The position numbers were made by a program, and so were the translations under genes. From DASPLX01 sp035627375 (GTDB taxonomy: Bacteria; Pseudomonadota; Gammaproteobacteria; Burkholderiales; Burkholderiaceae_D), in assembly GCA_035627375.1 (NCBI GenBank), contig DASPLX010000010.1, positions 62,001 through 126,000 of the forward strand: a DNA stretch of 64,000 nt, read 5' to 3'. Of the stretch, positions 55,123 to 63,686 are shown one piece after another. The notes under the pieces were generated by a model. The model did not search any database. It saw only the letters and a program-made list of their open reading frames with translations, and had not been told where the DNA came from. How positions within the stretch are numbered: the first letter of the stretch is position 1; every line of letters starts with the position of its first letter.

Positions 55123-56691
55123 ATGCAAAAGAGAAAGATCGCGGTATCCAAAGTCGCCAAGGCCGTCGGACTGTGCTTTGCAACGGCTGTCGTGGGCTTC
55201 GCGGGTTCCGCCTATGCAGGTGACACGACGCGTGTCATCGTCGCATTCAAACCGGGCTCGGCAGCGAATGTGAAAGCCGCAGTCGCTGCAGCCCGTGGCA
55301 ATGTGAAACACGAGATTTTCGGCATGAGCGCCATGGCGATCGAAGTGCCGACTCAAGCCCTGAAAGGCTTGCAAAACAACCCGAACGTCGAATACGTCGA
55401 GGAAGACGTCAAGCGCTATCCGTTCGCAACGGAGACGCCGTCGACCGGTTCGCCGTATCTGTCCGGCCAGTTGGTCCCGTACGGCATTCCGATGGTTCAG
55501 GCAGACCAGCTGTCGGACATCAACGCCGGCAACCGCAAGGTTTGCATCATCGACTCCGGTTACGACCGCGCGCATGAAGATCTCGGCAAGGGCACCAACG
55601 TGACCGGCGAGTACGACACCGGCACCGGCTGGTGGTACACCGACGAAAACCACCACGGCACGCACGTCGCCGGAACCATCGCCGCCGTCAACAACAGCGG
55701 CGTCGGCGTGGTCGGCGTCAATCCGAACAACAAGCTCAAGCTGCACATCGTCAAGGTGTTCGGCGCCGACGGCTGGGCTTACTCGTCCTCGCTGACGACC
55801 GCCGCCAACAAGTGCGGCGCAGCCGGCGCCAACGTGATCAGCATGTCGCTCGGCGGCGGCCGCGCCAGCAAGACCGAGCAGCGCGCTTTCGATTCGCTGT
55901 ACAGCAAGGGCGTCCTGAACATCGCTGCCGCGGGCAATGACGGCAACACCGTGGTGTCTTATCCTGCCGGCTATTCCAGCGTCGTGATGGTTGCCGCGGT
56001 CGACGAATTCAAGAAGTGGGCTACCTTCTCGCAGTACAACAGCAAGGTCGAACTCTCCGGTCCCGGCGTCGCCGTGTTGTCCACGGTTCCGATGGGCGGC
56101 GGTTCCGCTTCCGAGCTGACCGTTGGTTCGACCGTCTACGCTCCGGGCGGCATGGACGGTTCGCCGAAGAAGACGGCTTCCGCTCCGCTGGCCGACTTCG
56201 GCATCGGCGATGCGGTCAACACCGCCGTCTCCGGCAAGGTCTGCCTGATCGCACGCGGCACGGTCGACTTCGCGACCAAGGTCTCGAACTGCGAGAAGAG
56301 CGGTGGCGTCGGCGCTGTCGTGTACAACAACGCGGCAGGCGGCTTCGGCGGCACGCTCGGCACGACCGTGACCAACATCCCGTCGGTCACCGCTTCCGAC
56401 ACCGAAGGCGCCGCGATGAAGGGCCAGCTGGGTCAAACCGCGACTGTCAAGGTCGCGGCCACCAACTACTCGCACTACGACGGCACTTCGATGGCTACGC
56501 CGCACGTTTCCGCGGTGGCTGCGCTGGTCTGGAGCTACTTCCCGACCTGTACCGCTGCCCAGATGCGCGCTTCGCTCGTCAAGAGCGCGCTGGACCTGGA
56601 AACCGCCGGCCGCGACAACAAGACCGGCTATGGCTTGGTGCAAGCCAAGGCTGCGTACGATCGCATCAAGACCTTCGGCTGCGGCAACTGA
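55123..56691 (+). CDS. Secreted subtilisin-like serine protease (S8)
   Basis: A 522-residue secreted protease. The start ATG 55123 is chosen because AAAGGAAGAG lies just upstream and a signal peptide follows (KAVGLCFATAVVGFAGSAYAG); the frame is open from 55042. The Inhibitor_I9-like propeptide (about 29-105: RVIVAFKPGSAANVKAAVAAARG; NPNVEYVEED) precedes the peptidase. The catalytic triad is Asp144 (IIDSGYD), His178 (HHGTHVAGT) and Ser456 (DGTSMATPHV). A PA-type insert lies between (about 330-440: CLIARGTVDFATKVSNCEKSGG; AVVYNNAAGG). Codon use and surroundings differ from neighbours (AT-rich leader). The enzyme probably serves nutrient acquisition. Confidence 0.94.
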   Translation: MQKRKIAVSKVAKAVGLCFATAVVGFAGSAYAGDTTRVIVAFKPGSAANVKAAVAAARGNVKHEIFGMSAMAIEVPTQALKGLQNNPNVEYVEEDVKRYPFATETPSTGSPYLSGQLVPYGIPMVQADQLSDINAGNRKVCIIDSGYDRAHEDLGKGTNVTGEYDTGTGWWYTDENHHGTHVAGTIAAVNNSGVGVVGVNPNNKLKLHIVKVFGADGWAYSSSLTTAANKCGAAGANVISMSLGGGRASKTEQRAFDSLYSKGVLNIAAAGNDGNTVVSYPAGYSSVVMVAAVDEFKKWATFSQYNSKVELSGPGVAVLSTVPMGGGSASELTVGSTVYAPGGMDGSPKKTASAPLADFGIGDAVNTAVSGKVCLIARGTVDFATKVSNCEKSGGVGAVVYNNAAGGFGGTLGTTVTNIPSVTASDTEGAAMKGQLGQTATVKVAATNYSHYDGTSMATPHVSAVAALVWSYFPTCTAAQMRASLVKSALDLETAGRDNKTGYGLVQAKAAYDRIKTFGCGN

Positions 56692-56708
56692 TAGCTGAAG
56701 TCTCCATG

Positions 56709-56741
56709 GAAAAGGACGCCTTCGGGCGTCCTTTTCTTTTT
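56709..56741 (+). terminator. Intrinsic terminator of the S8 protease gene
   Basis: Stem GGACGCC/GGCGTCC with a TTCG loop, extended by A-T pairs, followed by TTTTCTTTTT, 20 nt after the stop codon. Confidence 0.88.
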
Positions 56742-56851
56742 GCGGCCGCACCCGCCGCGCATTCGCATCGGTGTTTGTCGGCCGTCACGATCCGGTCATC
56801 GAGCGTTCCTACAATTTCCTCATGTCGGCTGTGTCCGAATCGGAGATCATC

Positions 56852-56965
56852 ATGGGAAAAACGCTCCACAACACCATTCGCCTGGGCCGCAGGACGATCG
56901 TCGATGTCGTGCTCGACGAGTTCCACGCCTTGCTGCGCCGGCTGAAGGCGTTGCGCCTGCGATAG
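56852..56965 (+). CDS. Possible 37-residue small protein
   Basis: ATG 56852 has a CGGAG site 7 bp upstream and opens a 37-residue frame (MGKTLHNTIRLGRRTIVDVV, then LDEFHALLRRLKALRLR). It is basic and amphipathic, helix-like, and ends in an Arg/Leu-rich stretch. The gene lies between two terminators. No homology recalled. Low confidence; it could equally be non-coding. Confidence 0.3.
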   Translation: MGKTLHNTIRLGRRTIVDVVLDEFHALLRRLKALRLR

Positions 56966-57153
56966 CCGTTCTCAAGAAACCAAGCCGCCGCGCTTGCGGT
57001 ACAGCGCGATAGCTCATGCAATGCCCGGCCGGGCGCGCCGGCGACGCGCCCATTGCTCCCGGCCGCATGCGCGGCCCGGCCGGCCCGGCATGCGAACCGC
57101 CATAGATCTCCTCGGTCGATGCGACATCGTCCGCGCCTTGTCCGAACAAAAAG

Positions 57154-57185
57154 AAAAGCGCCGTGTTATCGAACACAGCGCTTTT
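57154..57185. terminator. Bidirectional hairpin terminator
   Basis: AAAAGCGC-C-GTGTT / AACAC-A-GCGCTTTT with an ATCG loop, one mismatch, flanked by A and T runs on either side. It can end transcription from either direction upstream of the ClpP-like gene. Confidence 0.75.
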
Positions 57186-57423
57186 GCACTGCCACCATGC
57201 ATATCGGTTGCATGTGTCGCAGATGAGTTTTCAGTATAGCGGCATTTCGTGACCTACGTGTGAAATGGAACGGAAGCACTGACTTCGCTCAAGAAAGTTG
57301 CGAGGGACGGTTCGCCGGATGCAATTGATGCAAACTCCCGTCCGCTCACGTATCATCATCGTCGATATCGACCGGGACGCAGGTTCCGCGCGAGATTTAC
57401 AAGTTTGTAAAGGAGCAGCAATC

Positions 57424-58005
57424 ATGGAAGAAAAGAACGAGAACGGCGCTCCGCAGCGCAGTGCATTTCTTGAAGAAAAAGCCTTCAAGTCGAGGACCGT
57501 CCTGGTGTTCGGCGTCATCAACGATACGTCGGCCGGCGAGGTCGTCAAGCGCTTGATCGCGTTGTCCGGCGAATCGAGCGATCCGATCACGATGCTCGTG
57601 TCGTCGCCCGGCGGTCACGTGGAATCCGGCGACGTCATCCACGACGTGGTCCGCTTCATCGAGGCGCCGGTCAACATGGTCGGCTCCGGCTGGGTCGGCA
57701 GCGCCGCAGTCAACGTCTATCTGTCGGTGCCGAAGGAGCGGCGGTTCTGCCTGCCGAATACGCGTTTCCTGATTCACCAGCCGAGCGGCGGCGTCGGCGG
57801 TCAGGCTTCCGACATCGCGATCCAGGCGCGCGAAATCATCCGCATCCGCGAACGCATCGCCAAGACCATCGCGCGGGAAACCGGCCAGCCGCTCGAGCGC
57901 GTGGTCAGCGACATCGATCGCGACTATTGGATGTCCGCCGAGGAGGCGGTCGAATACGGCCTGGTGTCGAAGATCATCGTGAACCAGCGCGAGCTGAATC
58001 GTTGA
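57424..58005 (+). CDS. ClpP-family serine protease
   Basis: A 193-residue ClpP-fold protease. Start ATG 57424 has AAGGAG 10 bp upstream; the frame open to 57298 is not conserved. The catalytic residues align with E. coli ClpP: Ser93 (WVGSAAVN), His118 (IHQPSGG) and Asp167 (DRDYWMSAEEAVEYGLV). RFCLPNTRF matches the ClpP strand. It lacks the N-terminal axial loop of housekeeping ClpP, and no clpX or clpA is adjacent. It may be a second ClpP that forms its own or mixed oligomers. The Ser loop sequence differs from the usual GQAASM. Confidence 0.88.
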   Translation: MEEKNENGAPQRSAFLEEKAFKSRTVLVFGVINDTSAGEVVKRLIALSGESSDPITMLVSSPGGHVESGDVIHDVVRFIEAPVNMVGSGWVGSAAVNVYLSVPKERRFCLPNTRFLIHQPSGGVGGQASDIAIQAREIIRIRERIAKTIARETGQPLERVVSDIDRDYWMSAEEAVEYGLVSKIIVNQRELNR

Positions 58006-58026
58006 CCGTCGGTTTGCCTTGCTTCC

Positions 58027-58053
58027 CGGCCGGCATTTCCGCCGGCCGTTTTT
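58027..58053 (+). terminator. Intrinsic terminator of the ClpP-like gene
   Basis: Perfect 8-bp stem CGGCCGGC/GCCGGCCG (58027-58034 with 58041-58048), ATTTCC loop, then five T residues, about 22 nt after the stop. Confidence 0.85.
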
Positions 58054-58612
58054 CCAGCGCGGCCAACCCCCGTACATCGGTGCCAGCCGCCCCTGCTGTG
58101 GATCAGGCGGTGCATGATGGGGATGAAACGATGCGCCAATCCGCTTGCTCCCACCGCAGCCGGGACGACGCCCGGCCAGAACAGGAACGCGGCTCGCACG
58201 CCGCGCGGAGCCTCCCAGGTTGCCTGCGGCCTGGACAGCGCCACGGCCAGGAAATCTTCCGGGCTCATCGGATGCAACAGAAGCGCGAAGCACATCAGGC
58301 TGGCTCCAACCCATAGACAATGAACAAAGACGGCGGTCGACGTGTTCGGAATGTCGTGGCGACTCCTGTCGGCATCGGCTTCGTCATCCTAAGCGCCGCG
58401 GATGACGGCGCCAGGACATCTTGCGGAACAGGCAGGCACGGCTGGAGTTCACGCTCTTGCCAGCTGTTCAATACGTGGCAAGAGTGAAGCCGACCGCAAA
58501 AATATTCCATGCGGCATGCTGCCGAAAGGCAATTTTCGGATTACCATTTTGGCGGGCCGTGCAATTTCACGTCCGCCTTTCCTATCCGGTATTGCGCAGC
58601 GATTAACACACA
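58054..58612. other. 560-bp region without a confident gene
   Basis: Lies between the ClpP-like terminator and cheY. A minus-strand frame from 58295 (MCFALLLHPMSPEDFLAVAL onward) is weakly protein-like at its start, but it runs antisense into the end of the ClpP-like gene and lacks a recognisable domain. It is not annotated. No clear cheY promoter was identified. Confidence 0.4.
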
Positions 58613-59010
<398 letters not shown>

Positions 59011-59011
<1 letters not shown>

Positions 59012-59625
59012 TGAGCGAGCCGATCGATGCCGGCCCGGATGGCAAGGAGGCGGTCTACAGCCGTCTCGGAACGATCGTCCGCTCCTTGCACGAAGCCTTG
59101 CGCGAGCTAGGCGCGGAACAGGTGCTGGCCGAAGCGGTCAGCGAATTTCCCTCCGCGCGCGAGCGTTTGCTGCACATCGGGCGGCTGACCGAGAAGGCTG
59201 CCAATACCGTATTGAACAAGGTGGAGGAGACCGGTCCGATCCAGGAACGGCTGGCGGCCGAAGCCGCGCGCCTGGGAGGAGAGTGGAGCGGCGCGACGGT
59301 GCCGGACGAATTGCGTCCGCTGGCGGAGAAAACGGCAACCTTCCTTTCCGGCGTACAGGACGGCTGCAACGCCACGCGGGCCGGTCTGTCCGACATGATG
59401 ATGGCGCAGGACTTCCAGGACCTGACCGGCCAGTTGATCAAGAAGGTCGTCGTCGTGCTGGAGCACACAGAGAAGGACTTGCTGAAGTTGTTGATCGAGG
59501 CGGCGCCGCCGGGCACGATTTCCGAGGTGAAGAAAGAGGAAGTCATGGCGGGACCGGGCGCGCCCGGCAGCGTGGCGCTCGACCAGGGTTCGGTCGACGA
59601 TCTGCTGGCCGATCTCGGTTTCTGA
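59011..59625 (+). CDS. cheZ: CheY-P phosphatase CheZ
   Basis: About 204 residues. ATG 59011 is preferred (AGGGG spacing); ATG 59008 is equally possible. The long helical hairpin is interrupted by the catalytic segment MMAQDFQDLTGQLIKKV, with the active-site Gln. The C-terminal CheY-binding peptide SVDDLLADLGF is intact. It dephosphorylates CheY-P near the receptor or in the cytoplasm. Co-translated with cheY. Confidence 0.95.
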
Positions 59626-59651
59626 ATCTCTGATTCTCCGCAGGTTCCGGC

Positions 59652-59675
59652 AAGGCCGCGCACGCGCGGCCTTTT
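59652..59675. terminator. Bidirectional terminator between cheZ and VOC gene
   Basis: AAGGCCGCGC/GCGCGGCCTT palindrome with T-rich flank on the plus strand (TTTTGTGTTT). It separates the convergent cheZ and VOC genes. Confidence 0.8.
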
Positions 59676-59679
59676 GTGT

Positions 59680-60051
59680 TTACATCGCGGCCGGCGCGAA
59701 GACGCGCAGGCGATGGCCGTCGGGATCGAGGGCGACGAAGGTGTGGCCGAAACCCATGGTGGTCGGCTCCTGCGCGATCTTCAGTCCGCGCTCCTTCCAG
59801 GCGGCATATGTCGCCCTGACCATGCCGTCGTCGGCGACGGTAAAGGCGAGTTCGCCGCCGCCTCCCGTGGCGGCGGCGGCCGGTTCTACCGTATGGCGCG
59901 ACCACAGCCCCAGCATGACACCCGATTCCAGCTTGAACATGGAAAAGGTCGGTGACGATTCGAGCGGCTCCTTGCCGAGCAATTCGGTATAGAAGGCGGT
60001 GCTCGCCTGCGGCCGGTCGACGTAGAGCAGGATAAGGTTTGGATCAGTCAT
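59680..60051 (-). CDS. VOC (glyoxalase/bleomycin-resistance) superfamily protein
   Basis: A 123-residue single-VOC-domain protein (LILLYVDRPQASTAFYTELLG; DPDGHRLRVFAP). The start ATG 60051 (MTDPN) is chosen because it gives the standard N-terminus. Substrate unknown; such proteins bind metals or small toxic compounds. The gene lies 100 bp downstream of the WYL regulator gene in the same direction, with an operator-like dyad between. Confidence 0.88.
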   Translation of the reverse strand: MTDPNLILLYVDRPQASTAFYTELLGKEPLESSPTFSMFKLESGVMLGLWSRHTVEPAAAATGGGGELAFTVADDGMVRATYAAWKERGLKIAQEPTTMGFGHTFVALDPDGHRLRVFAPAAM

Positions 60052-60122
60052 GGAATTCTCCGGAATGAAAAAGGAATCGAAACGGCTGCGCCGTCCGATC
60101 CGAAGCATCATAGAGAATCCTG

Positions 60123-60149
60123 CTGACAGTTCTTGTCAGTAGCGACAAG
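60123..60149. promoter_or_regulatory. Candidate operator with three alternating TGACA half-sites
   Basis: CTGACA-GTTCT-TGTCAG (60123-60139) overlaps CTTGTC-AGTAGC-GACAAG (60132-60149 span), giving alternating half-sites TGACA/TGTCA/CGACA. It lies 70-100 bp upstream of the VOC start, just after the regulator gene, where a WYL-type regulator could act. Confidence 0.55.
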
Positions 60150-60151
60150 TT

Positions 60152-60841
60152 CTATTGTTCTGCGATGCCTTCGGCGGCGCGCCATTCTTTGAGCAAGGCC
60201 TGGCGGCGGCGCGGATAGCGGGTGTCGGTGAGCGTCAGCGCGACGATCCGATCGGTGCGGAAGTTGCGGAATGCGCGGCGCCGTTCGCACCAGCCGACCA
60301 CGATGCGCACGCGCTCGAAGAAGGCGAGGGCAAAGGGCCAGATGGTGCGTGTCGATTCAGCATCCTTCAGGTCGCGATAGGTGACGACGAGCTTGCGTTC
60401 GTTGCGGATGGCTTGCCGTATCGACGCGAGCTCCTGATCGCCGGCGGCGAGTGGCGCGCCCGGACCGATCAGCAGGGGTGAGGTATCGAGATCTTGACGC
60501 AAATCGGGCGGCAGGACTGCTGCGATCTTGGTCAGCGCGTGGCGGGCCGCCGCCGCCAGCCGCTTGTCGGCGCGATCGGCCACCCAACGGGAACCGAGCA
60601 CCAGCGCCTCGATTTCCTCCTCCGAGAACATGAGGGGTGGCAGCATGAAACCGGGCCGGAGCAGGTAACCGAGGCCCGGCTCGCCGTCGATCTTCGCGCC
60701 GTGCGCCTGCAACGTGCCGATGTCGCGGTACAGCGTACGCACGCTGACGCCAAGTTCGGCCGCAAGCGCCGCAGCCGTTACCGGATGCCGGTGGCGCCGC
60801 AACAGTTGCAGCAGATCGAGCAGACGTTGGGCGCGCGACAT
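60152..60841 (-). CDS. YafY-family transcriptional regulator (HTH_11 + WYL)
   Basis: A 229-residue DNA-binding regulator. HTH_11 domain at about 5-60 (AALAAELGVSVRTLYRDIGTL), then the WYL domain (YRDLKDAESTRTIWPFALAFF; ERVRIVVGWCERRRAFRNFR; DRIVALTLTDTRY). Its partner is probably the VOC gene just downstream. Ligands of WYL domains of this type are not known. It is divergent from nothing on the other side: the next gene (61001-62602) is co-directional. Confidence 0.92.
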   Translation of the reverse strand: MSRAQRLLDLLQLLRRHRHPVTAAALAAELGVSVRTLYRDIGTLQAHGAKIDGEPGLGYLLRPGFMLPPLMFSEEEIEALVLGSRWVADRADKRLAAAARHALTKIAAVLPPDLRQDLDTSPLLIGPGAPLAAGDQELASIRQAIRNERKLVVTYRDLKDAESTRTIWPFALAFFERVRIVVGWCERRRAFRNFRTDRIVALTLTDTRYPRRRQALLKEWRAAEGIAEQ

Positions 60842-61000
60842 GGGAGGTTTTCCGAACGGGATGTTTCCCCATGATAAAGCAACCGCCGCCGTTCAAGCCC
60901 GGGGGGCACATGCGTCTGCTTACTTGGACGGCGCACCGGCCTGGCAGTTGCGAGCAAGTTCATCGAGGCGAAGAAACCCGTCAGGCGAAAGGCGCCGGCG

Positions 61001-62602
61001 TCATGCGTCGGCCAGCTCGGCCGGCAGGCAGCGTCGCGCGGTATTGAAGAACACCCTGTCGCTGGCCGGCAGCTGCGGCAGTTCCTGGTCGAGGCGGGCC
61101 AAGGAGCCGGCCGCCGCCGCCAGATCGCCTTCGTGCGCCGCGTACCAGGCGTGCTCGAGCCACAGGCCGCAGCGCTGCAGCGCGCCATACCTGCTTGCGC
61201 CCTGTTTTTGCTTGGCCAGCAATTGTTCGGCCAGCCCGCGCCAACTGCCGGGAAGCAGGGCGCCGACGTCGAGGCCGGGCGGCATGTCGACATGCCGCGG
61301 CAATTGCGCCGGCGGTATCGGGCGCTGAGCGCGGAACTGCGCCAGCGTCGGGCGCTCGGCCCGGGAGTGGTCGCCGCGCGCGATGCGCATCAGATAGATC
61401 GCGTTCCAGGCCGACTGGCCGCGCAGCCCGGCGCACTGGCACAGCCATTCGCTCAGCAGCAGCCAGCGCAGCGCCTCGGTGCGCGCGACCACGATGCCGG
61501 CGTCGCCGCCCACGCCTTCGCAGGCGAACAGCCAGGTCGCCATGCCGACATTGGCGGCGACCTGCTGGGCCGCGTCGAAGGAACCGAATTCGAAGGCGGC
61601 ATCGAGCGCGGTGGCGAAATGGCGCATCGCATCGCGGGCCGCCGCCCGCCGTTCCGGGAAGTCTCCGTCGGCGAGGGCATGGGTGCGTTTCAGCAGCGCC
61701 ATCAGGTTGTGCCATTCGAAGCGGATGCGCGGGTGGTGGCGCACGACGGCGGCGCGCGGTTCGGCGTGGCGCATCGCGGCCAGCAAGGCGTCGGTCAGCA
61801 CGTAATCGCGCTGGCTGTAGGCGCACCAGGCGGTCAGGATCTGTTCCATGGCGTCGAGATAGCCGCCTTCGTCCGCGCCGCCTTCCCGGAGCACGCGGCG
61901 CAATTGCGACAGCGTCTTGCGCGCGGCATCGAGATCGTCGAGGCGCCGCCACACCTGGGCTTCGCCGAGCGCCGCCAAGGCGCGCTGCAAGCGGTTGCCG
62001 GCCAGGGCGGAGGCTTCCTTGAAGCCCGCCAGGGCGCCGAATCCGAAGTGGCGGCCGCCGGATGCGGTACCGGCGACGCCGTGTTCGTCGAGCACCGCCA
62101 GCAGGCGGCCTTGACGCAGATTCTGCTGCGCCGCCGCCAGTACCATCCAGAAATCGGCCGCCATCGGCTCCGGCACGGCCGCCGGCGCGTCCGGCTTGCG
62201 CTTCATGCCGAGAAAGCCGAGCAATTCCGCCTGCGTGGCGGGAACGCCCGCGACCAGGCAGGCGATCTTGTTCGATTCGCCTACCGGCAGCCAGAACGGC
62301 CCCTGGCTGCGCTTGTCCTGGTTGAGAAAGCGCGGATCGACGGCAGGGTCTTCGCCCCAGCCGACTTGCACATTCCAGCGGGCGAAGTCGCGAAAGGCGC
62401 GGCTGATGAACATGCGCAGGCTGCGCGCGTCGGTGAAGTGCTGGCGCAATTCGGCCAGGCGGATCGTGCCCGCGGCCGCCTCGAAGCGTTGCGCGTAATA
62501 CAGCCGGACCAGCAGCCACAGCGACTGGTAGGGCGCGCGCTTGCCGTCGACGGCCTGCGGCGAAGTCAGCTCGATGCGGAGCACGGGAAGCGCGGTGGTC
62601 AT
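61001..62602 (-). CDS. Unknown 533-residue protein
   Basis: A 533-residue protein without a recognised domain. The first ~120 residues (LPVLRIELTSPQAVDGKRA; LVRLYYAQRFEAAAGTIRLA; LRMFISRAFRDFARWNVQVGW) have a globular helical pattern with a winged-helix feel. The rest is helical and Ala/Leu/Arg-rich with TPR-like spacing (ALAALGEAQVWRRLDDLDAARKTLSQL; YLDAMEQILTAWCAYSQRDY). No signal peptide or membrane segment. It stands alone between the WYL regulator and the beta-lactamase gene. Start ATG 62602 fits; ribosome-binding site weak. Confidence 0.75.
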   Translation of the reverse strand: MTTALPVLRIELTSPQAVDGKRAPYQSLWLLVRLYYAQRFEAAAGTIRLAELRQHFTDARSLRMFISRAFRDFARWNVQVGWGEDPAVDPRFLNQDKRSQGPFWLPVGESNKIACLVAGVPATQAELLGFLGMKRKPDAPAAVPEPMAADFWMVLAAAQQNLRQGRLLAVLDEHGVAGTASGGRHFGFGALAGFKEASALAGNRLQRALAALGEAQVWRRLDDLDAARKTLSQLRRVLREGGADEGGYLDAMEQILTAWCAYSQRDYVLTDALLAAMRHAEPRAAVVRHHPRIRFEWHNLMALLKRTHALADGDFPERRAAARDAMRHFATALDAAFEFGSFDAAQQVAANVGMATWLFACEGVGGDAGIVVARTEALRWLLLSEWLCQCAGLRGQSAWNAIYLMRIARGDHSRAERPTLAQFRAQRPIPPAQLPRHVDMPPGLDVGALLPGSWRGLAEQLLAKQKQGASRYGALQRCGLWLEHAWYAAHEGDLAAAAGSLARLDQELPQLPASDRVFFNTARRCLPAELADA

Positions 62603-62787
62603 GGCGGCGGTCCGGATGAGGAAGGGAACAGGTCACGCAAACAGGCCACATATTATGGCGCCGAACCGCGCATCCGCCGCGCCCTGTGACACGCGTTACA
62701 GCGGTTGCCGGCGTCACCGGCGGCGGACTGGAACCCGCGGCAAGCCGGGACTAGCATGCAGTCCGTCATTCACCACGAGGAGCCATC

Positions 62788-63585
62788 ATGCGTACTTTCC
62801 TTCATTGCGTTTTCGCGGCTGCGGCCTTTCTGTGCGCCGCGCCGGCGGCGACCGCGACCGAGATCGTCGACCGGCCGGAGCTCGGCAAGCATTTCGAGGC
62901 GGCCGGCGTCAGCGGCACCTTCGTCATGCTCGACGCCGATGCCGGCCGCTTGCATGTCTTCGACCGGGAACGCGCCGCGCGGCGCTTCGTGCCGGCCTCG
63001 ACCTTCAAGATCTTCAACGGCCTGGTCGCGCTCGAGACCGGCGTCATCAAGGACGAGGACGAGCTGGTGCCCTACGGCGGCACGCCGCAGCGTCTGAAGG
63101 CGTGGGAGCGCGACATGAGCCTGCGCGACGGCATGCGCGTATCGAGCGTGCCGGTCTACCAGGAACTGGCGCGCCGCGCCGGGCTGGAGCGCATGCGGCG
63201 CTACGTTCAACTGGTCGGTTACGGCAACGGCGAGATCGGCGACGTCGTCGATCGCTTCTGGCTGGACGGGCCGCTGGCGATCTCCGCCGTCGAGCAAGCC
63301 TTTTTCGCGAACCGCCTGGCGCGGCGCGACCTGCCTTTCGGCGAGCGCGGCATGCGCATCATGCGCGACATCCTGCGCCAGGACGAGGCGTCCGGGCATG
63401 ACCTGTTCGCCAAGACCGGCTGGGGCGACAATGGCGGCATCGGCCTGGGCTGGTGGGTCGGCTGGGTCGAGCGTGAGGGAAAGATCTATGCGTTCGCCTT
63501 GAATATCGACCTGCGCCGCGACGGGGACGCCGCAAAGCGGCAGACCGTCGCACGCGCCTGCCTCACGGCCTTGCAAGTCTTGTAG
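62788..63585 (+). CDS. Class D (OXA-type) beta-lactamase
   Basis: A 265-residue periplasmic serine beta-lactamase. The signal peptide ends near ATATE. The active-site serine S71 is in PASTFKIFN with K74 to be carboxylated, then the SxV motif in VSSVPVYQ, YGN in VGYGNGEIG, FWLDGPL, and KTG in FAKTGWGDNGG. All four class D motifs are intact and the length is standard. The spectrum cannot be predicted from motifs. It is probably chromosomal and intrinsic: composition matches the neighbours and no mobile element is nearby. Confidence 0.95.
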   Translation: MRTFLHCVFAAAAFLCAAPAATATEIVDRPELGKHFEAAGVSGTFVMLDADAGRLHVFDRERAARRFVPASTFKIFNGLVALETGVIKDEDELVPYGGTPQRLKAWERDMSLRDGMRVSSVPVYQELARRAGLERMRRYVQLVGYGNGEIGDVVDRFWLDGPLAISAVEQAFFANRLARRDLPFGERGMRIMRDILRQDEASGHDLFAKTGWGDNGGIGLGWWVGWVEREGKIYAFALNIDLRRDGDAAKRQTVARACLTALQVL

Positions 63586-63686
63586 GCGGGGTAGACGGCG
63601 GCGCCGGGTTTGTGTTCTCATCTCGCCACGCCAACTCTTGAGGCGGCACGGCCGATGCATGCCGGCCGCCCGAACCGCCGCCGATC

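Noticed and set aside
55096..56751. 551-residue minus-strand frame opposite the S8 protease
   Set aside because: Shadow; the catalytic triad lies on the plus strand.
57924..58295. Minus-strand frame (123 residues) between the ClpP-like gene and cheY
   Set aside because: Overlaps the 3' end of the ClpP-like gene antisense and shows no domain or ribosome-binding site strong enough to call it.
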